DNA of 64,000 nucleotides from SB25 sp029560875 (GTDB lineage: Bacteria; Bacteroidota; Bacteroidia; Bacteroidales; Tenuifilaceae): NCBI GenBank assembly GCA_035388225.1, contig DAOOPM010000005.1, positions 101,563 to 165,562 of the forward strand, written 5' to 3'. The position numbers were made by a program, and so were the translations under genes. How positions within the stretch are numbered: the stretch's first letter is position 1; every line of letters begins with the position of its first letter. The notes under the pieces are model-generated. The model was not told the origin of the DNA, made no database searches, and saw only the letters and a program-made list of their open reading frames with translations. Below, one piece after another: positions 25,672-34,498 of the stretch.

Positions 25672-26844
25672 TTATAATTCTTTTAATCCAGAATTAAGAA
25701 TCTCAATAATTTTTTCAGCATTCTCTATACCTATTGAGAGCCTAATCATTCCAGGGAATGGATACCTGTCGCCCCAAACAGGCTCTACTGGCATAAGAAT
25801 GGTGTCAGAATCGCCTAATGTGGGAACAAGAGGAATGCTACTCGATACGGCTTGAATAAACTTATTGCATTTTTGCTGTTTATCCTCGAACGATTTTCCT
25901 TTAATATCGAACGTAACAATTGCCCCAAAGCCTTTTTCTCCAAATAGTTTAGTTGATATGGAATGCGTTGGATGAGTGCTCAAACCAGGGTAGCAAACTG
26001 ACTCAATAGTAGGATGTTTCTCCAGAAAACGAGCAATGGCATAAGCGTTATCGAAATGCTGCTTTATGCGAATGTTGAACGATTTAAGCATATCATGAAG
26101 CCTATAAGCCTCATCGGGCGATATCATATGACCAGCCCATTTACGGTACTCAATAGCCTCGGCGGCTAATTTCATATCATATCCAGATACTATACCAGCC
26201 GATAAGTTTCCATGTCCAGCAAGGTACTTAGTGGCACTGTGAATAACTAAATCGGCACCAAAATCGAGCGGTTTAAATAGATAAGGTGTTGCAAAAGTAT
26301 TGTCAACCACTACAGCAGCACCGTGCTTCTTTGATATTTTAATAATTTCGATAGCATCGGCAACCAGTAGCATTGGGTTCGAAATCACCTCGAAGAACAC
26401 AACCTGAGGTTTGTTTATCGACATAAATTTTTCAAACGCCTCAAGCGAGTATGTATTTCCGTCGGGAGCAAAGCGAATAGCCTCAATACCTCTTCTATTT
26501 ACAAGTACTTTATCGATGAATGAGTTTGTTCCACCGTAAATCTCCGTGAAGAAAGCCCATTTATTGGGTTGATTATTCTTCTGAAATATTGACAGGGCAA
26601 TATCTATGGCGGCCATCCCCGATTGCGAAAGCAACGACCACTTACAGCCCTCAATCTCGCAATAGTACTCCTCCGCAGCAACTACGGTTGGATTTCGGTA
26701 GCGGGAGTATATATATATGTCTGGATTGATTGGATGACCAACCTCGTCGGCAAACGCCTTTTTCATTGTGGGAATATCGCCAAGTAAAAAACCTGCATCG
26801 CGGTAAATAGGTGTGCGAGTTGATTTTACATTTTTTGCTTTCAT
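25672..26844 (-). CDS. Cys/Met metabolism PLP-dependent (trans-sulfuration family) enzyme
   Basis: The 390-residue protein has the fold-type I Cys/Met-metabolism pattern. The PLP lysine lies in HSATKYLAGHGNLSAG (about residue 204). The YSRYRNPTV segment contacts PLP phosphate in the neighbouring subunit, and SQSGMAAIDIALS is also conserved. Family members include cystathionine gamma-synthase or lyase and methionine gamma-lyase; the sequence alone does not decide which. It stands alone, without met or cys genes beside it. It could release methanethiol or H2S, or feed sulfur amino-acid synthesis. Confidence 0.85.
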   Translation of the reverse strand: MKAKNVKSTRTPIYRDAGFLLGDIPTMKKAFADEVGHPINPDIYIYSRYRNPTVVAAEEYYCEIEGCKWSLLSQSGMAAIDIALSIFQKNNQPNKWAFFTEIYGGTNSFIDKVLVNRRGIEAIRFAPDGNTYSLEAFEKFMSINKPQVVFFEVISNPMLLVADAIEIIKISKKHGAAVVVDNTFATPYLFKPLDFGADLVIHSATKYLAGHGNLSAGIVSGYDMKLAAEAIEYRKWAGHMISPDEAYRLHDMLKSFNIRIKQHFDNAYAIARFLEKHPTIESVCYPGLSTHPTHSISTKLFGEKGFGAIVTFDIKGKSFEDKQQKCNKFIQAVSSSIPLVPTLGDSDTILMPVEPVWGDRYPFPGMIRLSIGIENAEKIIEILNSGLKEL

Positions 26845-26927
26845 TGCAGTATCTAATTTTAGGAAGTTGCAAGATATTAAAAAAAGAAGAAATCGGAATT
26901 TTGAATTAAGAATTCGCTTACTATTTA

Positions 26928-26935
26928 TAGATTTG
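26928..26935 (+). promoter_or_regulatory. Candidate -7 element upstream of the PAS gene
   Basis: TAGATTTG matches the TAnnTTTG -7 pattern 17 nt before the ATG at 26952. The nearest upstream TTG (26901-26903) is 24 nt away, slightly too far, so the assignment is weak. Confidence 0.35.
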
Positions 26936-26951
26936 TAAAAAGATTACGGCT

Positions 26952-27293
26952 ATGTACAATATTCCAGATTGGGCTAAAAGTTTGAATTGCGCCATTACGG
27001 TTTGCGACAGGAATGGTATTATCCTTTATATGAACGAGAAATCGCAACGAACCTTTGAGAAGTGGGGCGGCAAGGATTTGATTGGAAAAAGTCTGTTTGA
27101 TTGTCATAGCCCACGTTCAGTGGAAACCATTCATCGGCTGATGAACAATAACGAGTCCAACACCTATACAATTGAGAAAAACGGAATCAAAAAGTTGATT
27201 TACCAAACACCTTGGCATCAGGATGGAGAGGTTGCAGGAATGGTAGAGTTTTCGATTGAACTACCAGCAGAAATGCCTCATTTCGTTAGGTAG
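26952..27293 (+). CDS. Single-domain PAS protein
   Basis: The 113-residue protein is one PAS fold: the CDRNGIILYMNEKSQRTFEKWGG segment, the GKSLFDCHSP helix and a C-terminal strand (VAGMVEFSIELPAEMP). No kinase, cyclase or HTH domain follows, and there is no signal peptide, so it is a free-standing sensor or an interaction module. HCHSP-type PAS proteins of this size are seen in anaerobes, but I know no ligand for this one. It faces the UPF0316 gene convergently. Confidence 0.8.
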   Translation: MYNIPDWAKSLNCAITVCDRNGIILYMNEKSQRTFEKWGGKDLIGKSLFDCHSPRSVETIHRLMNNNESNTYTIEKNGIKKLIYQTPWHQDGEVAGMVEFSIELPAEMPHFVR

Positions 27294-27301
27294 AGGGTTT
27301 G

Positions 27302-27367
27302 GGTTATTTAGTTAAATAGGTTATTGAGTTTAGTTCAGTTTTATATTCACTTATTCTCTAAATAACC
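27302..27367. repeat. Imperfect hairpin between convergent genes
   Basis: The arms GGTTATTTAG (27302-27311) and CTAAATAACC (27358-27367) are perfect complements 46 nt apart. The interior is AT-rich and contains further TTATT/AATAA matches. There is no T-run, so terminator function is uncertain. Confidence 0.45.
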
Positions 27368-27396
27368 TATTCTCTTATTATCTAATTCACCAACAA

Positions 27397-27984
27397 TTAC
27401 TTTCCCTTCCTCCACCGCATCAACGGCGATAGTGGCGAAGACATTTTTTCTGGAAATATTCCAGCATTTACCTTACGGATATCCTCTAGGGTATAGAATA
27501 GTTTTGGGTCATAATCGTTAAGAATTTGCTGTATTTCGCCCATATTTTTCCTATTAACTACAGAATAAACAATATTAACGTTTCCCATTGAGCCTTCGGC
27601 ACTAAACGATGTTGCTCCATGCCCCTTGGAACTCAAGAGTTTTACTAACTTAACTCCATCTTTTGTTGTAATAATTCTAACCAACAAGTTTCCTACGGCA
27701 AGCCTCTCTTCAACTAGCATACCTACATAGTTTCCGGTTGCAAAACCTGCTGCATATCCCAAATAACAGTATATATTGCTTGCGCCTTTCATTATTTGGC
27801 TAATAGCCACTATCCAGATAAAAACCTCAAAGAAACCAAGGAATGGAGCAATGTTCTTCTGTCCTTTCGATACAAAAATAATTCTTAGTGTACCAATAGT
27901 CACGTCGCAAATACGGGCAAGAAAAATAAGAATAGGAAGAACTACATAGGAATACAACTCTGGATTATCAAATAAATTTGCCAT
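27397..27984 (-). CDS. UPF0316 / DUF2179-type membrane protein
   Basis: The 195-residue protein has three membrane segments in the first 110 residues (YSYVVLPILIFLARICDV, APFLGFFEVFIWIVAI, YLGYAAGFATGNYVG). A soluble C-terminal DUF2179-like domain of about 80 residues follows (VRIITTKDGVKLVKLLSSKG). The family is conserved in Bacillota and Bacteroidota but its function is unknown. A good -33/-7 promoter precedes it. It is divergent from the M28 peptidase gene. Confidence 0.85.
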   Translation of the reverse strand: MANLFDNPELYSYVVLPILIFLARICDVTIGTLRIIFVSKGQKNIAPFLGFFEVFIWIVAISQIMKGASNIYCYLGYAAGFATGNYVGMLVEERLAVGNLLVRIITTKDGVKLVKLLSSKGHGATSFSAEGSMGNVNIVYSVVNRKNMGEIQQILNDYDPKLFYTLEDIRKVNAGIFPEKMSSPLSPLMRWRKGK

Positions 27985-28001
27985 AACAGTAGCGGTTTTT
28001 A

Positions 28002-28032
28002 CAAAAATAAGCAGATTTGTTAACCATTACAA
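28002..28032 (-). promoter_or_regulatory. Promoter of the UPF0316 gene
   Basis: On the minus strand TTG (28032-28030), a 20-nt spacer and TATTTTTG (28009-28002) fit the Bacteroidota -33/-7 pattern, about 18 nt before the ATG at 27984. Confidence 0.55.
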
Positions 28033-28068
28033 TTTGAATTCCTATTTTTAGGGAATAAATTAAGGATT

Positions 28069-29553
28069 ATGAGGTTTACAGCATCTATCATATTATTAAT
28101 GTGGTTTAATCCACTCTATTTATACTCTCAAAAGACAGTTGATATTGGATTAAATACTATAAAATCCGAGGATATAGTACAGACAATTGGTTACTTATCA
28201 TCGAGTCGGTTTAATGGACGCTTACCTGGAACGGCTGAGTACGACCAAGCGGCAAGGTATGTTGGTACTAGACTTAAGAACGCTGGGGTTAAGCCAATAA
28301 ACCAACCCAGTATGCTACAGTACTTTAACGAAGAGGTAAACATTATCAAAAAGGCTCAGTTGCTTTTAATGGATAAGAATGGCAGAACCTTTCATTTTTT
28401 CAAACTTGGCGAGGATTTTACCTGTAGAGGTTTTACTGGCGCAGGGGTTATTAAGGGTGAAGTTGTTTTTGCTGGTTTTGGAATTAAAACCGATGAGTAC
28501 AACGACTACCGGAGCATAGATGTGAAGGATAAGATAGTAATGGTATTTAAAACCGCACCATCGTGGAAATCGAAAAACGGAAGTTGGGGCGATATATCGC
28601 CACGTGCAAAGGCAAGAATTGCAAAGGATTTAGGCGCCAAGGCTTTAATCATAATTGGTGAACCTAAACTGTTTCCCAACACTATGATGTATGGAAGTAT
28701 ATCGTGTGGTGCAGGCCCGCATATTCCAGACTTTCCAATGCTACAGGCAGGCACCAGCGTTACCGATTCAATTTTTGCAGAACTGCCTATGAAACCTCAG
28801 GAGTACTATGAACTTATTACAAAAGATAAGGCTCCCCACTCTATTGAAACAGGTAAATGGCTGATGATTAACGTGGAAACCGATTATATTCCCGAAAAGC
28901 AAACCTCCAATGTTGTAGGTTTTATTGAGGGTAGCGACCCTAAGTTGAAAAATGAATTTGTTGTGCTTGGAGCACATTTAGACCACGTAGGCTATCAAAC
29001 CGAGAGTTTATTTTTTCCTGGTGCCGACGATAATGCATCGGGTGTAGCAACGTTAATAGCCATTGCTGAAGCCATTAAAAAATCTGAGGTTAAACTCAAG
29101 CGTTCTGTGGTTTTTGTAGCATTCTCATCGGAAGAGTCGGGAATGAAGGGCTCTAAGTATTTTGTAGCCAACTCGCCCATTGATTTATCAAAGACAATTG
29201 CAATGATGAATTTTGATTGTGTTGGGCAGGGCGATAGTATTGCAATTGGAGGTAAGTGGAGTTATCCTAAGCTATGGAAAAAGGCAAAACAATTCGATAA
29301 AAATCACACCAAGATGCTTTCGAAAAAGACCTTTGGCGGTGGCGGAGCCGATGCTGAGGCATTTTACAAAGCAGGAATATCAACATTATACTTTAACACC
29401 TCTGGGGGATATAAATACTTACATCAAACCACCGACAAGGCCGAGATAATCAATAAAGATTTAGTTGAAAAAATTGCCAAACTTGGATTCCTGATGACTA
29501 TTGAATTGGCCAATGGCAAGTATAAAGGCGAAAAGGATAGGCTGAAGAAGTAA
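28069..29553 (+). CDS. Secreted M28-family zinc metallopeptidase
   Basis: The 494-residue protein has a signal peptide (MRFTASIILLMWFNPLYLYSQ). A protease-associated insert lies around residues 140-260, then the M28 catalytic domain. Metal and catalytic residues are visible: His303 and Asp305 in GAHLDHVG, Asp320-Asp321 in GADDNASG, Glu355-Glu356 in SSEESGMKG, and NFDCVGQGDS. M28 enzymes are di-zinc aminopeptidases, so this probably trims peptides in the periplasm or outside the cell. No partner genes adjoin. Confidence 0.9.
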   Translation: MRFTASIILLMWFNPLYLYSQKTVDIGLNTIKSEDIVQTIGYLSSSRFNGRLPGTAEYDQAARYVGTRLKNAGVKPINQPSMLQYFNEEVNIIKKAQLLLMDKNGRTFHFFKLGEDFTCRGFTGAGVIKGEVVFAGFGIKTDEYNDYRSIDVKDKIVMVFKTAPSWKSKNGSWGDISPRAKARIAKDLGAKALIIIGEPKLFPNTMMYGSISCGAGPHIPDFPMLQAGTSVTDSIFAELPMKPQEYYELITKDKAPHSIETGKWLMINVETDYIPEKQTSNVVGFIEGSDPKLKNEFVVLGAHLDHVGYQTESLFFPGADDNASGVATLIAIAEAIKKSEVKLKRSVVFVAFSSEESGMKGSKYFVANSPIDLSKTIAMMNFDCVGQGDSIAIGGKWSYPKLWKKAKQFDKNHTKMLSKKTFGGGGADAEAFYKAGISTLYFNTSGGYKYLHQTTDKAEIINKDLVEKIAKLGFLMTIELANGKYKGEKDRLKK

Positions 29554-29560
29554 GACTAAT

Positions 29561-29626
29561 AGAACACAGATGACACAAATTGAACAGATTTGTGATAATC
29601 TGTAAAACCTGTGTCATTTGTGGTCT
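29561..29626. repeat. Palindromic intergenic element, family A copy 1
   Basis: The sequence starts AGAACACAGATGACACA and ends with TGTGTCATTTGTGGTCT, forming an imperfect hairpin whose inner arms are ACAGATT and AATCTGT. It lies between the convergent M28 and glutathione peroxidase genes. A related copy is at 31805-31874. Confidence 0.6.
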
Positions 29627-29632
29627 AATCAT

Positions 29633-30172
29633 TTATTTGCCTTCAAGCCATTTAATAACTTTTTCGGAATTTGGTTTCTCGCGAGGAGGAATAAAATCAA
29701 CCAATTTACCATTCTCATCAATTAAGTACTTCTGAAAGTTCCACTTTACCTCGCTATCCATTACTCCATTTTGACTCTGTTGTGTCAGCCAAACGTATAG
29801 AGGATGAATATCCGAGCCCTTAACTGATATTTTTTCCATCATTGGAAAGGTTACCCCGTACTTTGATGTGCAAAACTCCTTTATTTCAGCATTTGTACCG
29901 GGTTCTTGCTTAAGGAAGTTATTGGCGGGAAAACCAATAATTACAAAGTTTTTATCCTTATACTTCTCGTAAAGAGCCTGTAGTTCTTCATACTGTGGTG
30001 TTAATCCGCACTTTGATGCTACGTTAACCACCATTACTTTTTTCCCTTTAAACTGCGACAGTTTAAAATCGCTACCATCGATATTTTTTACTGTAAAGTC
30101 GTGTAAGGTTTTGGTTTGGGCAAATGCACTAAACGATATTGCAATTGCCAAGATAAATGTTAGATATTTCAT
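29633..30172 (-). CDS. Secreted glutathione-peroxidase-family protein (Cys type)
   Basis: The 179-residue protein has a signal peptide (MKYLTFILAIAISFSAFAQ) followed by the thioredoxin-like GPx fold. The peroxidatic residue is Cys55 in VNVASKCGLTPQYEEL; the codon is TGC, not TGA, so it is not a selenoprotein. Other active-site segments are FPANNFLKQEPG and VKWNFQKYLID. Bacterial Cys-type members usually use thioredoxin and act as thiol peroxidases. It is located outside the cytoplasm, so its reductant is unclear. Confidence 0.93.
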   Translation of the reverse strand: MKYLTFILAIAISFSAFAQTKTLHDFTVKNIDGSDFKLSQFKGKKVMVVNVASKCGLTPQYEELQALYEKYKDKNFVIIGFPANNFLKQEPGTNAEIKEFCTSKYGVTFPMMEKISVKGSDIHPLYVWLTQQSQNGVMDSEVKWNFQKYLIDENGKLVDFIPPREKPNSEKVIKWLEGK

Positions 30173-30297
30173 TGTTTAAAGATTTAATTATTTATGCTAC
30201 TAGTAACAATGCAGAACAAGAATGGTTTAAAATGGAAAAAATGCCAATACAAGTTACAAATAAACAATTAATTATCAAATTGTTAAAAAGGATCTAT

Positions 30298-31752
30298 CTA
30301 AGTTTTATCTGAGTTAATAGTTTTGTCGCAACACCCATCAAAAAACTGCTGGCGGGTTCTGTTAGGAATAATATGGAAGAATAGTTTCTGCGGCAAGCTA
30401 TATTTTTCCCTAATAATAGGCAGTTTGAGCAGAATTATAGCAAACCAAATAAAAAGAACGATTCCCTTTAGCCAACTCGAAATGGTAATACTCCACCAAA
30501 CACCGCTTAATCCAACTGCTGCGGTTAGTCCTATTGCCATTGGAATACGTAAACCGTTAAGCAAAATACCTGTTATTGAAGGCGGTAAGGTTTTCCCCAT
30601 TCCGTTAAACGCACCTGCGGTGGTAATTTCAAGTATCATAAATAGTTGAGAAAAACCAAGAATCCTTAAATAGATACCACCTTCAGTCATAGCCTGTGGT
30701 TCAGGAATAAAAAGACCAAATATAAATTCGCCAAATGCAATAAAGAGTATAGATGTTACTAAGCCTACTGTCATTGTTATCCCTAGCGTTCTGTAGTACC
30801 CTAACCGGATACGTTTAAAATTCCGAGCCCCATAGTTCTGTCCTACAAAACTCGAAAGGGCTGTTGCAAAACCTGAGGCTGTCATCCATGAAATTGCTTC
30901 AATTTGAGCACCAACACTTTGCACGGCTACCCCAATTGGTCCCCAACCACCGGCTATACGGGCTAGAATCATTGCAAAAACAGCAAACAATCCACTCTGC
31001 AAGGAAACGGGAATACCTAACTTGAATATTCTTGCAAATAAGGCCCTATCGGGTGAAAAACCCTTTAGCATATCGCGGAAAGGAGAACTCTGTGAACGGG
31101 AATAAAAGTAAAACACAACAGTAACAACTCCCTGCGAGATAAGCGTTGCGTAGGCGGCTCCTTCAACCTCCATTCTAGGAAATGGCCCTATACCATATAT
31201 TAAAAGAGGGTCAAGAATGATATTTATGATTAACCCAACGGCATTGGCCTTGAACGGAATTCGGGATAAGCCACTGCCATTATACATTCCAGAGTAGGTG
31301 GGATTTAAAAATGTAAATAGCATTCCAGGGGCAATAATCTTGAGGTAAGCTTCCATATCGTTATTAACAGCTTCATTGCCAAGTTGGAAAAATGCTACAA
31401 GGTTTGAGCTAAAAATGAATATGGAAAGGCCATAAATTACGCCCATAACAATGGCAATAACTAAGGCGTGACGAGCGTAGCGTAAAGCCATATGCCCATT
31501 CCCTGAGCCCAAACTCTGGGCAATAGTAACCTCGGCGCCAACTTTTGTTGTATATACAAATGAATTGGCCAACCAAAGAAAGAAACCGGCAGCCCCCACC
31601 GCCGCAGCGGCATCGCTACCAATTTGGCCTATCCAAAGCATATCGGTCATATTGTATGCCATTTGGATAAACGCAGTGCCCATAATTGGTATAGCCAAAC
31701 TGAAAATTTGCTTACCAATATTTCCGGTGGTAAAGTCTTTTGCTAGTTTCAA
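30298..31752 (-). CDS. MATE-family efflux transporter
   Basis: The 484-residue protein has about twelve membrane helices and the MATE pattern of two homologous halves (QIFSLAIPIMGTAFIQMAYNMTDMLWIG at the start, MTASGFATALSSFVGQNYGA in the second half). MATE pumps expel cationic drugs or metabolites using a Na+ or H+ gradient. The Na+-type V-ATPase in this window would fit Na+ use, but that is speculation. The substrate is unknown. It stands alone. Confidence 0.92.
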   Translation of the reverse strand: MKLAKDFTTGNIGKQIFSLAIPIMGTAFIQMAYNMTDMLWIGQIGSDAAAAVGAAGFFLWLANSFVYTTKVGAEVTIAQSLGSGNGHMALRYARHALVIAIVMGVIYGLSIFIFSSNLVAFFQLGNEAVNNDMEAYLKIIAPGMLFTFLNPTYSGMYNGSGLSRIPFKANAVGLIINIILDPLLIYGIGPFPRMEVEGAAYATLISQGVVTVVFYFYSRSQSSPFRDMLKGFSPDRALFARIFKLGIPVSLQSGLFAVFAMILARIAGGWGPIGVAVQSVGAQIEAISWMTASGFATALSSFVGQNYGARNFKRIRLGYYRTLGITMTVGLVTSILFIAFGEFIFGLFIPEPQAMTEGGIYLRILGFSQLFMILEITTAGAFNGMGKTLPPSITGILLNGLRIPMAIGLTAAVGLSGVWWSITISSWLKGIVLFIWFAIILLKLPIIREKYSLPQKLFFHIIPNRTRQQFFDGCCDKTINSDKT

Positions 31753-31771
31753 TCGCTAGAAATTAAGACAG

Positions 31772-31779
31772 CAAAGATA
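31772..31779 (-). promoter_or_regulatory. Candidate -7 element of the MATE gene
   Basis: The minus strand reads TATCTTTG at 31779-31772, 20 nt before the ATG at 31752. The -33 region has TTTC rather than TTTG, so support is partial. Confidence 0.4.
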
Positions 31780-31804
31780 CGAAAGAAGAATTTAGAATGA
31801 AATT

Positions 31805-31874
31805 AGAACACAGATGACACAATTAACACGGATTAAACCATTGTAAACCAGTCTAATCCGTGTCGTCCTTGTTC
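31805..31874. repeat. Palindromic intergenic element, family A copy 2
   Basis: It starts AGAACACAGATGACACA, the same 17 bases as the copy at 29561. It ends TAATCCGTGTCGTCCTTGTTC, with inner arms ACACGGATTA and TAATCCGTGT. Here it lies between the BatE gene end and the MATE gene start. Confidence 0.6.
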
Positions 31875-31880
31875 AATAGA

Positions 31881-32642
31881 TTATATTTTTTGAAATGAAG
31901 TTTTTGGTATCCAACCCTTATTGCCATCGGCAAGTTTAACCTCGCACCACTCTCCTACAGGTCGTACCAGTTCAACCTTGGTGCCTGCATGTAGAATAAA
32001 CAGGTCTTTACCCGATTCGTCGGGTGAACTTTTTGCCGAAACAACCGGTGCAAAAATAACAGCGCTGCTGCGCTTAACAACCTGATTCTTTTGGCTTATG
32101 CTAAAAACTAACGATACCACGAATATCACCGATAAAAATACGGCAACACCAAATGCATACCTCCTAATTTCGAAACTGCGTGAGAACCAGAAGAACAAAA
32201 CAAGTGCAAGCACCAATGCAAATGAGAAAATCGCGATATAGGCCCAAGAATTTGAACTAAACCAGTTCCTAAAACCTTTGATAAACGATACTAAGAAAAA
32301 CTCAGGCAGCACCTCAATTTTATCTACAGTATAGGTTCGCGCTAAATCCAAGTTAAACTTTATATCCTCATCGTCAGGATTAAGAAGGTGTGCGCGCTCG
32401 TAGTTAATAATGGCAGCAGGAATATTCTTTATTTTGAAGTAAGCATTCCCTAGGTTATAGTATAGCTCTGCATTCTGCAACCCCTGTCCTACTACAGCCT
32501 CGTAATTGCTAATTGCATCCTGATATTTACCCTCGGTATATAGTTTATCCGCTTTGTCAATCAACATTTGTGGCTTTTGGGCAAGTAACGAACCCAAAGT
32601 AGCACCAATCAATGTGAATGTTATAAATATTCTTTTTGTCAT
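31881..32642 (-). CDS. batE: BatE-type TPR/SH3 protein
   Basis: The 253-residue protein has a signal peptide (MTKRIFITFTLIGATLGSLLAQ) and two or three TPR units (residues 30-110, NAELYYNLGNAYFKIKNIPAAIINYERAH). Two membrane helices lie about residues 135-185, and a C-terminal SH3-like domain reads VKSSPDESG-like to GNKGWIPKTSFQ. It is the last gene of the MoxR/Bat operon. Bat proteins are associated with aerotolerance in Bacteroides fragilis and form an envelope complex; the molecular activity is unknown. It is 13 bp from batD. Confidence 0.87.
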   Translation of the reverse strand: MTKRIFITFTLIGATLGSLLAQKPQMLIDKADKLYTEGKYQDAISNYEAVVGQGLQNAELYYNLGNAYFKIKNIPAAIINYERAHLLNPDDEDIKFNLDLARTYTVDKIEVLPEFFLVSFIKGFRNWFSSNSWAYIAIFSFALVLALVLFFWFSRSFEIRRYAFGVAVFLSVIFVVSLVFSISQKNQVVKRSSAVIFAPVVSAKSSPDESGKDLFILHAGTKVELVRPVGEWCEVKLADGNKGWIPKTSFQKI

Positions 32643-32655
32643 AGTTGATACAGTT

Positions 32656-34482
32656 TTACCAAAGATTCGACTTTGCTTTACCTAAAGTTTGCTCAAACTT
32701 CGAAATCAAGGTGTAAGTAGCCTCGTAGAGCGCATCCATCTGCGAATGCTCTTTGTCTGGAGCAAAACGAGCAAATTCGCACACATCAATTATCCTTATA
32801 AATTCCTCAATATCAACATTATCAACGCCACGCTTTGCCAATTCCTCCTTAACCCTATCGGAATTAAGATTTGCAATAGGAATGCTGAGTTTATCGGCTG
32901 TATATCCCCAAAGAGCCTTGTGAATTTCCTCGTAGAATTTTTCGGCATTATCCTGATTTAACATAATACTTGCCTCCTTAAGGCGTTTTTGAGCGGTCTT
33001 GTTTGCCTTACGTGTGCGCACAATGCTCAAATCGGTCATTTGTTCACGATGCTTGCTGTACAAGTACCAGAATGCCAAGAAAGCAATAATAAGAATGATG
33101 TAGATAAAAATATAGATTCCCGATGTAACCACAAACGAATTGATAGGACGCAACTTTGAATGGCTTGTTTTGATAAACCGAATATCCTTGCCAATAAACT
33201 TAACATCCTCCTTGCTGTAACCTGTAATCATAACACCCGATGCAGCAGAAGAATCGACCAAAACTTCAATAGGCATTGCCTTTGAACGTAATGTAACATA
33301 CGATTCCTTATTCAAATCGAAATAGGTGAATTCTACAGGTGGTATCTCAAAGCTACCCGCTGAGCGAGGAATTGCAATATACTCGATAGTTTTTGTACCA
33401 GAAGAATTATTAGCAGTGGTATTAATGTTATCGCTCTCTTTAGGGTCGAAAAGTTCAAAACCTGCGGGGAACTCTACCTTTGGAGCGCCTGCCAACTTTA
33501 AGTTTCCGCTACCAGTTATTTTCAACTTTACTGTTACTGCCTCGTTGGTTTTAAGTTTTGTTTTATCGGTTGTGGCTTCTATTTTATACGCACCGACAGC
33601 ACCAACAAACGATTCTGGAGCGTTATCTGGTAGTTGTCTGATGTTTACGCTGACAGGTTTACTAACCAAACGTTTTCGATAGTTCTCAACTCCGCCAAAA
33701 AACTCATCGAATATAGACTGCGAACGGGTTGAACGACCTTGGTATACAACAACTAACTCAAATGGATTAATCTCTAGTTTGCTTGATTTTTGAGGGAAAA
33801 GCAAATACTTACGGATAGTTCCAACGTTATAAATCTTACCATTTACATTTACCCTTTCAAAAGAGATATTTTGCTCTGTGGCAATCTCTTGACTCCAGAA
33901 ACCATCGAATGTTGGGAATTTTGCCTCCTCAAATCCAGCTATTCCAACACGGGTATATATTTTGATAGTGGCTTCGATAGGTTCGCCCACATAGGCCGAT
34001 TTCTTGTTTGTTTCGATAGCAACAAATAGTTCATCGTTTGGTAAATCGGCACCGCTAGCCTGTTGTTTGGTAGATTGTTGATTATTTTGACGTGTATTCG
34101 CTGATGCCTTTACAACCTCAATTGATAATGCGTTGGACTTAATTTTATTGCCGTTTACTGTGGCTTCAGCAGCATCTATGCTAAATTTTCCCTCCTTGGT
34201 TGCTTCTAATATGTATGTGTAGGTGTACGTTTGGGTTTGAGTAACCTTACCGTTAATCATCTCAATACTAGTATTGCTAGATGTACTTGGCCCAGCAATT
34301 ACATCAAAATCGGCAATGGAAGGGGGATTGAACGATGAGGGTCTTGCTGTTAGGGTATAGGTTAACCTAAACTGCTCTCCAAGCTCCACAACATTGGGAG
34401 CATACGCTTCAATTGTTACATTTTGGGCTAATGTAACACTCGAAATAAATACAAGAGCAATAATTAGTAATTTCCGTATCAT
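32656..34482 (-). CDS. batD: BatD-family envelope protein
   Basis: The 608-residue protein has a signal peptide (MIRKLLIIALVFISSVTLAQ) and tandem beta-rich domains in residues 25-430. A single membrane helix is at about residues 448-470 (GIYIFIYIILIIAFLAFWYLY), followed by a cytoplasmic helical tail of about 130 residues. This is the BatD layout of the oxygen-tolerance operon. Glycine/serine/asparagine linkers (NTRQNNQQSTKQQASG) separate the domains. The partners BatA and BatB carry vWA domains. It lies 16 bp after the BatC gene. Confidence 0.88.
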   Translation of the reverse strand: MIRKLLIIALVFISSVTLAQNVTIEAYAPNVVELGEQFRLTYTLTARPSSFNPPSIADFDVIAGPSTSSNTSIEMINGKVTQTQTYTYTYILEATKEGKFSIDAAEATVNGNKIKSNALSIEVVKASANTRQNNQQSTKQQASGADLPNDELFVAIETNKKSAYVGEPIEATIKIYTRVGIAGFEEAKFPTFDGFWSQEIATEQNISFERVNVNGKIYNVGTIRKYLLFPQKSSKLEINPFELVVVYQGRSTRSQSIFDEFFGGVENYRKRLVSKPVSVNIRQLPDNAPESFVGAVGAYKIEATTDKTKLKTNEAVTVKLKITGSGNLKLAGAPKVEFPAGFELFDPKESDNINTTANNSSGTKTIEYIAIPRSAGSFEIPPVEFTYFDLNKESYVTLRSKAMPIEVLVDSSAASGVMITGYSKEDVKFIGKDIRFIKTSHSKLRPINSFVVTSGIYIFIYIILIIAFLAFWYLYSKHREQMTDLSIVRTRKANKTAQKRLKEASIMLNQDNAEKFYEEIHKALWGYTADKLSIPIANLNSDRVKEELAKRGVDNVDIEEFIRIIDVCEFARFAPDKEHSQMDALYEATYTLISKFEQTLGKAKSNLW

Positions 34483-34498
34483 ATATTAAGTAGATTAC

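Noticed and set aside
29633..30172. Selenoprotein glutathione peroxidase
   Set aside because: The active-site codon is TGC (Cys55), with no in-frame TGA and no insertion element visible.
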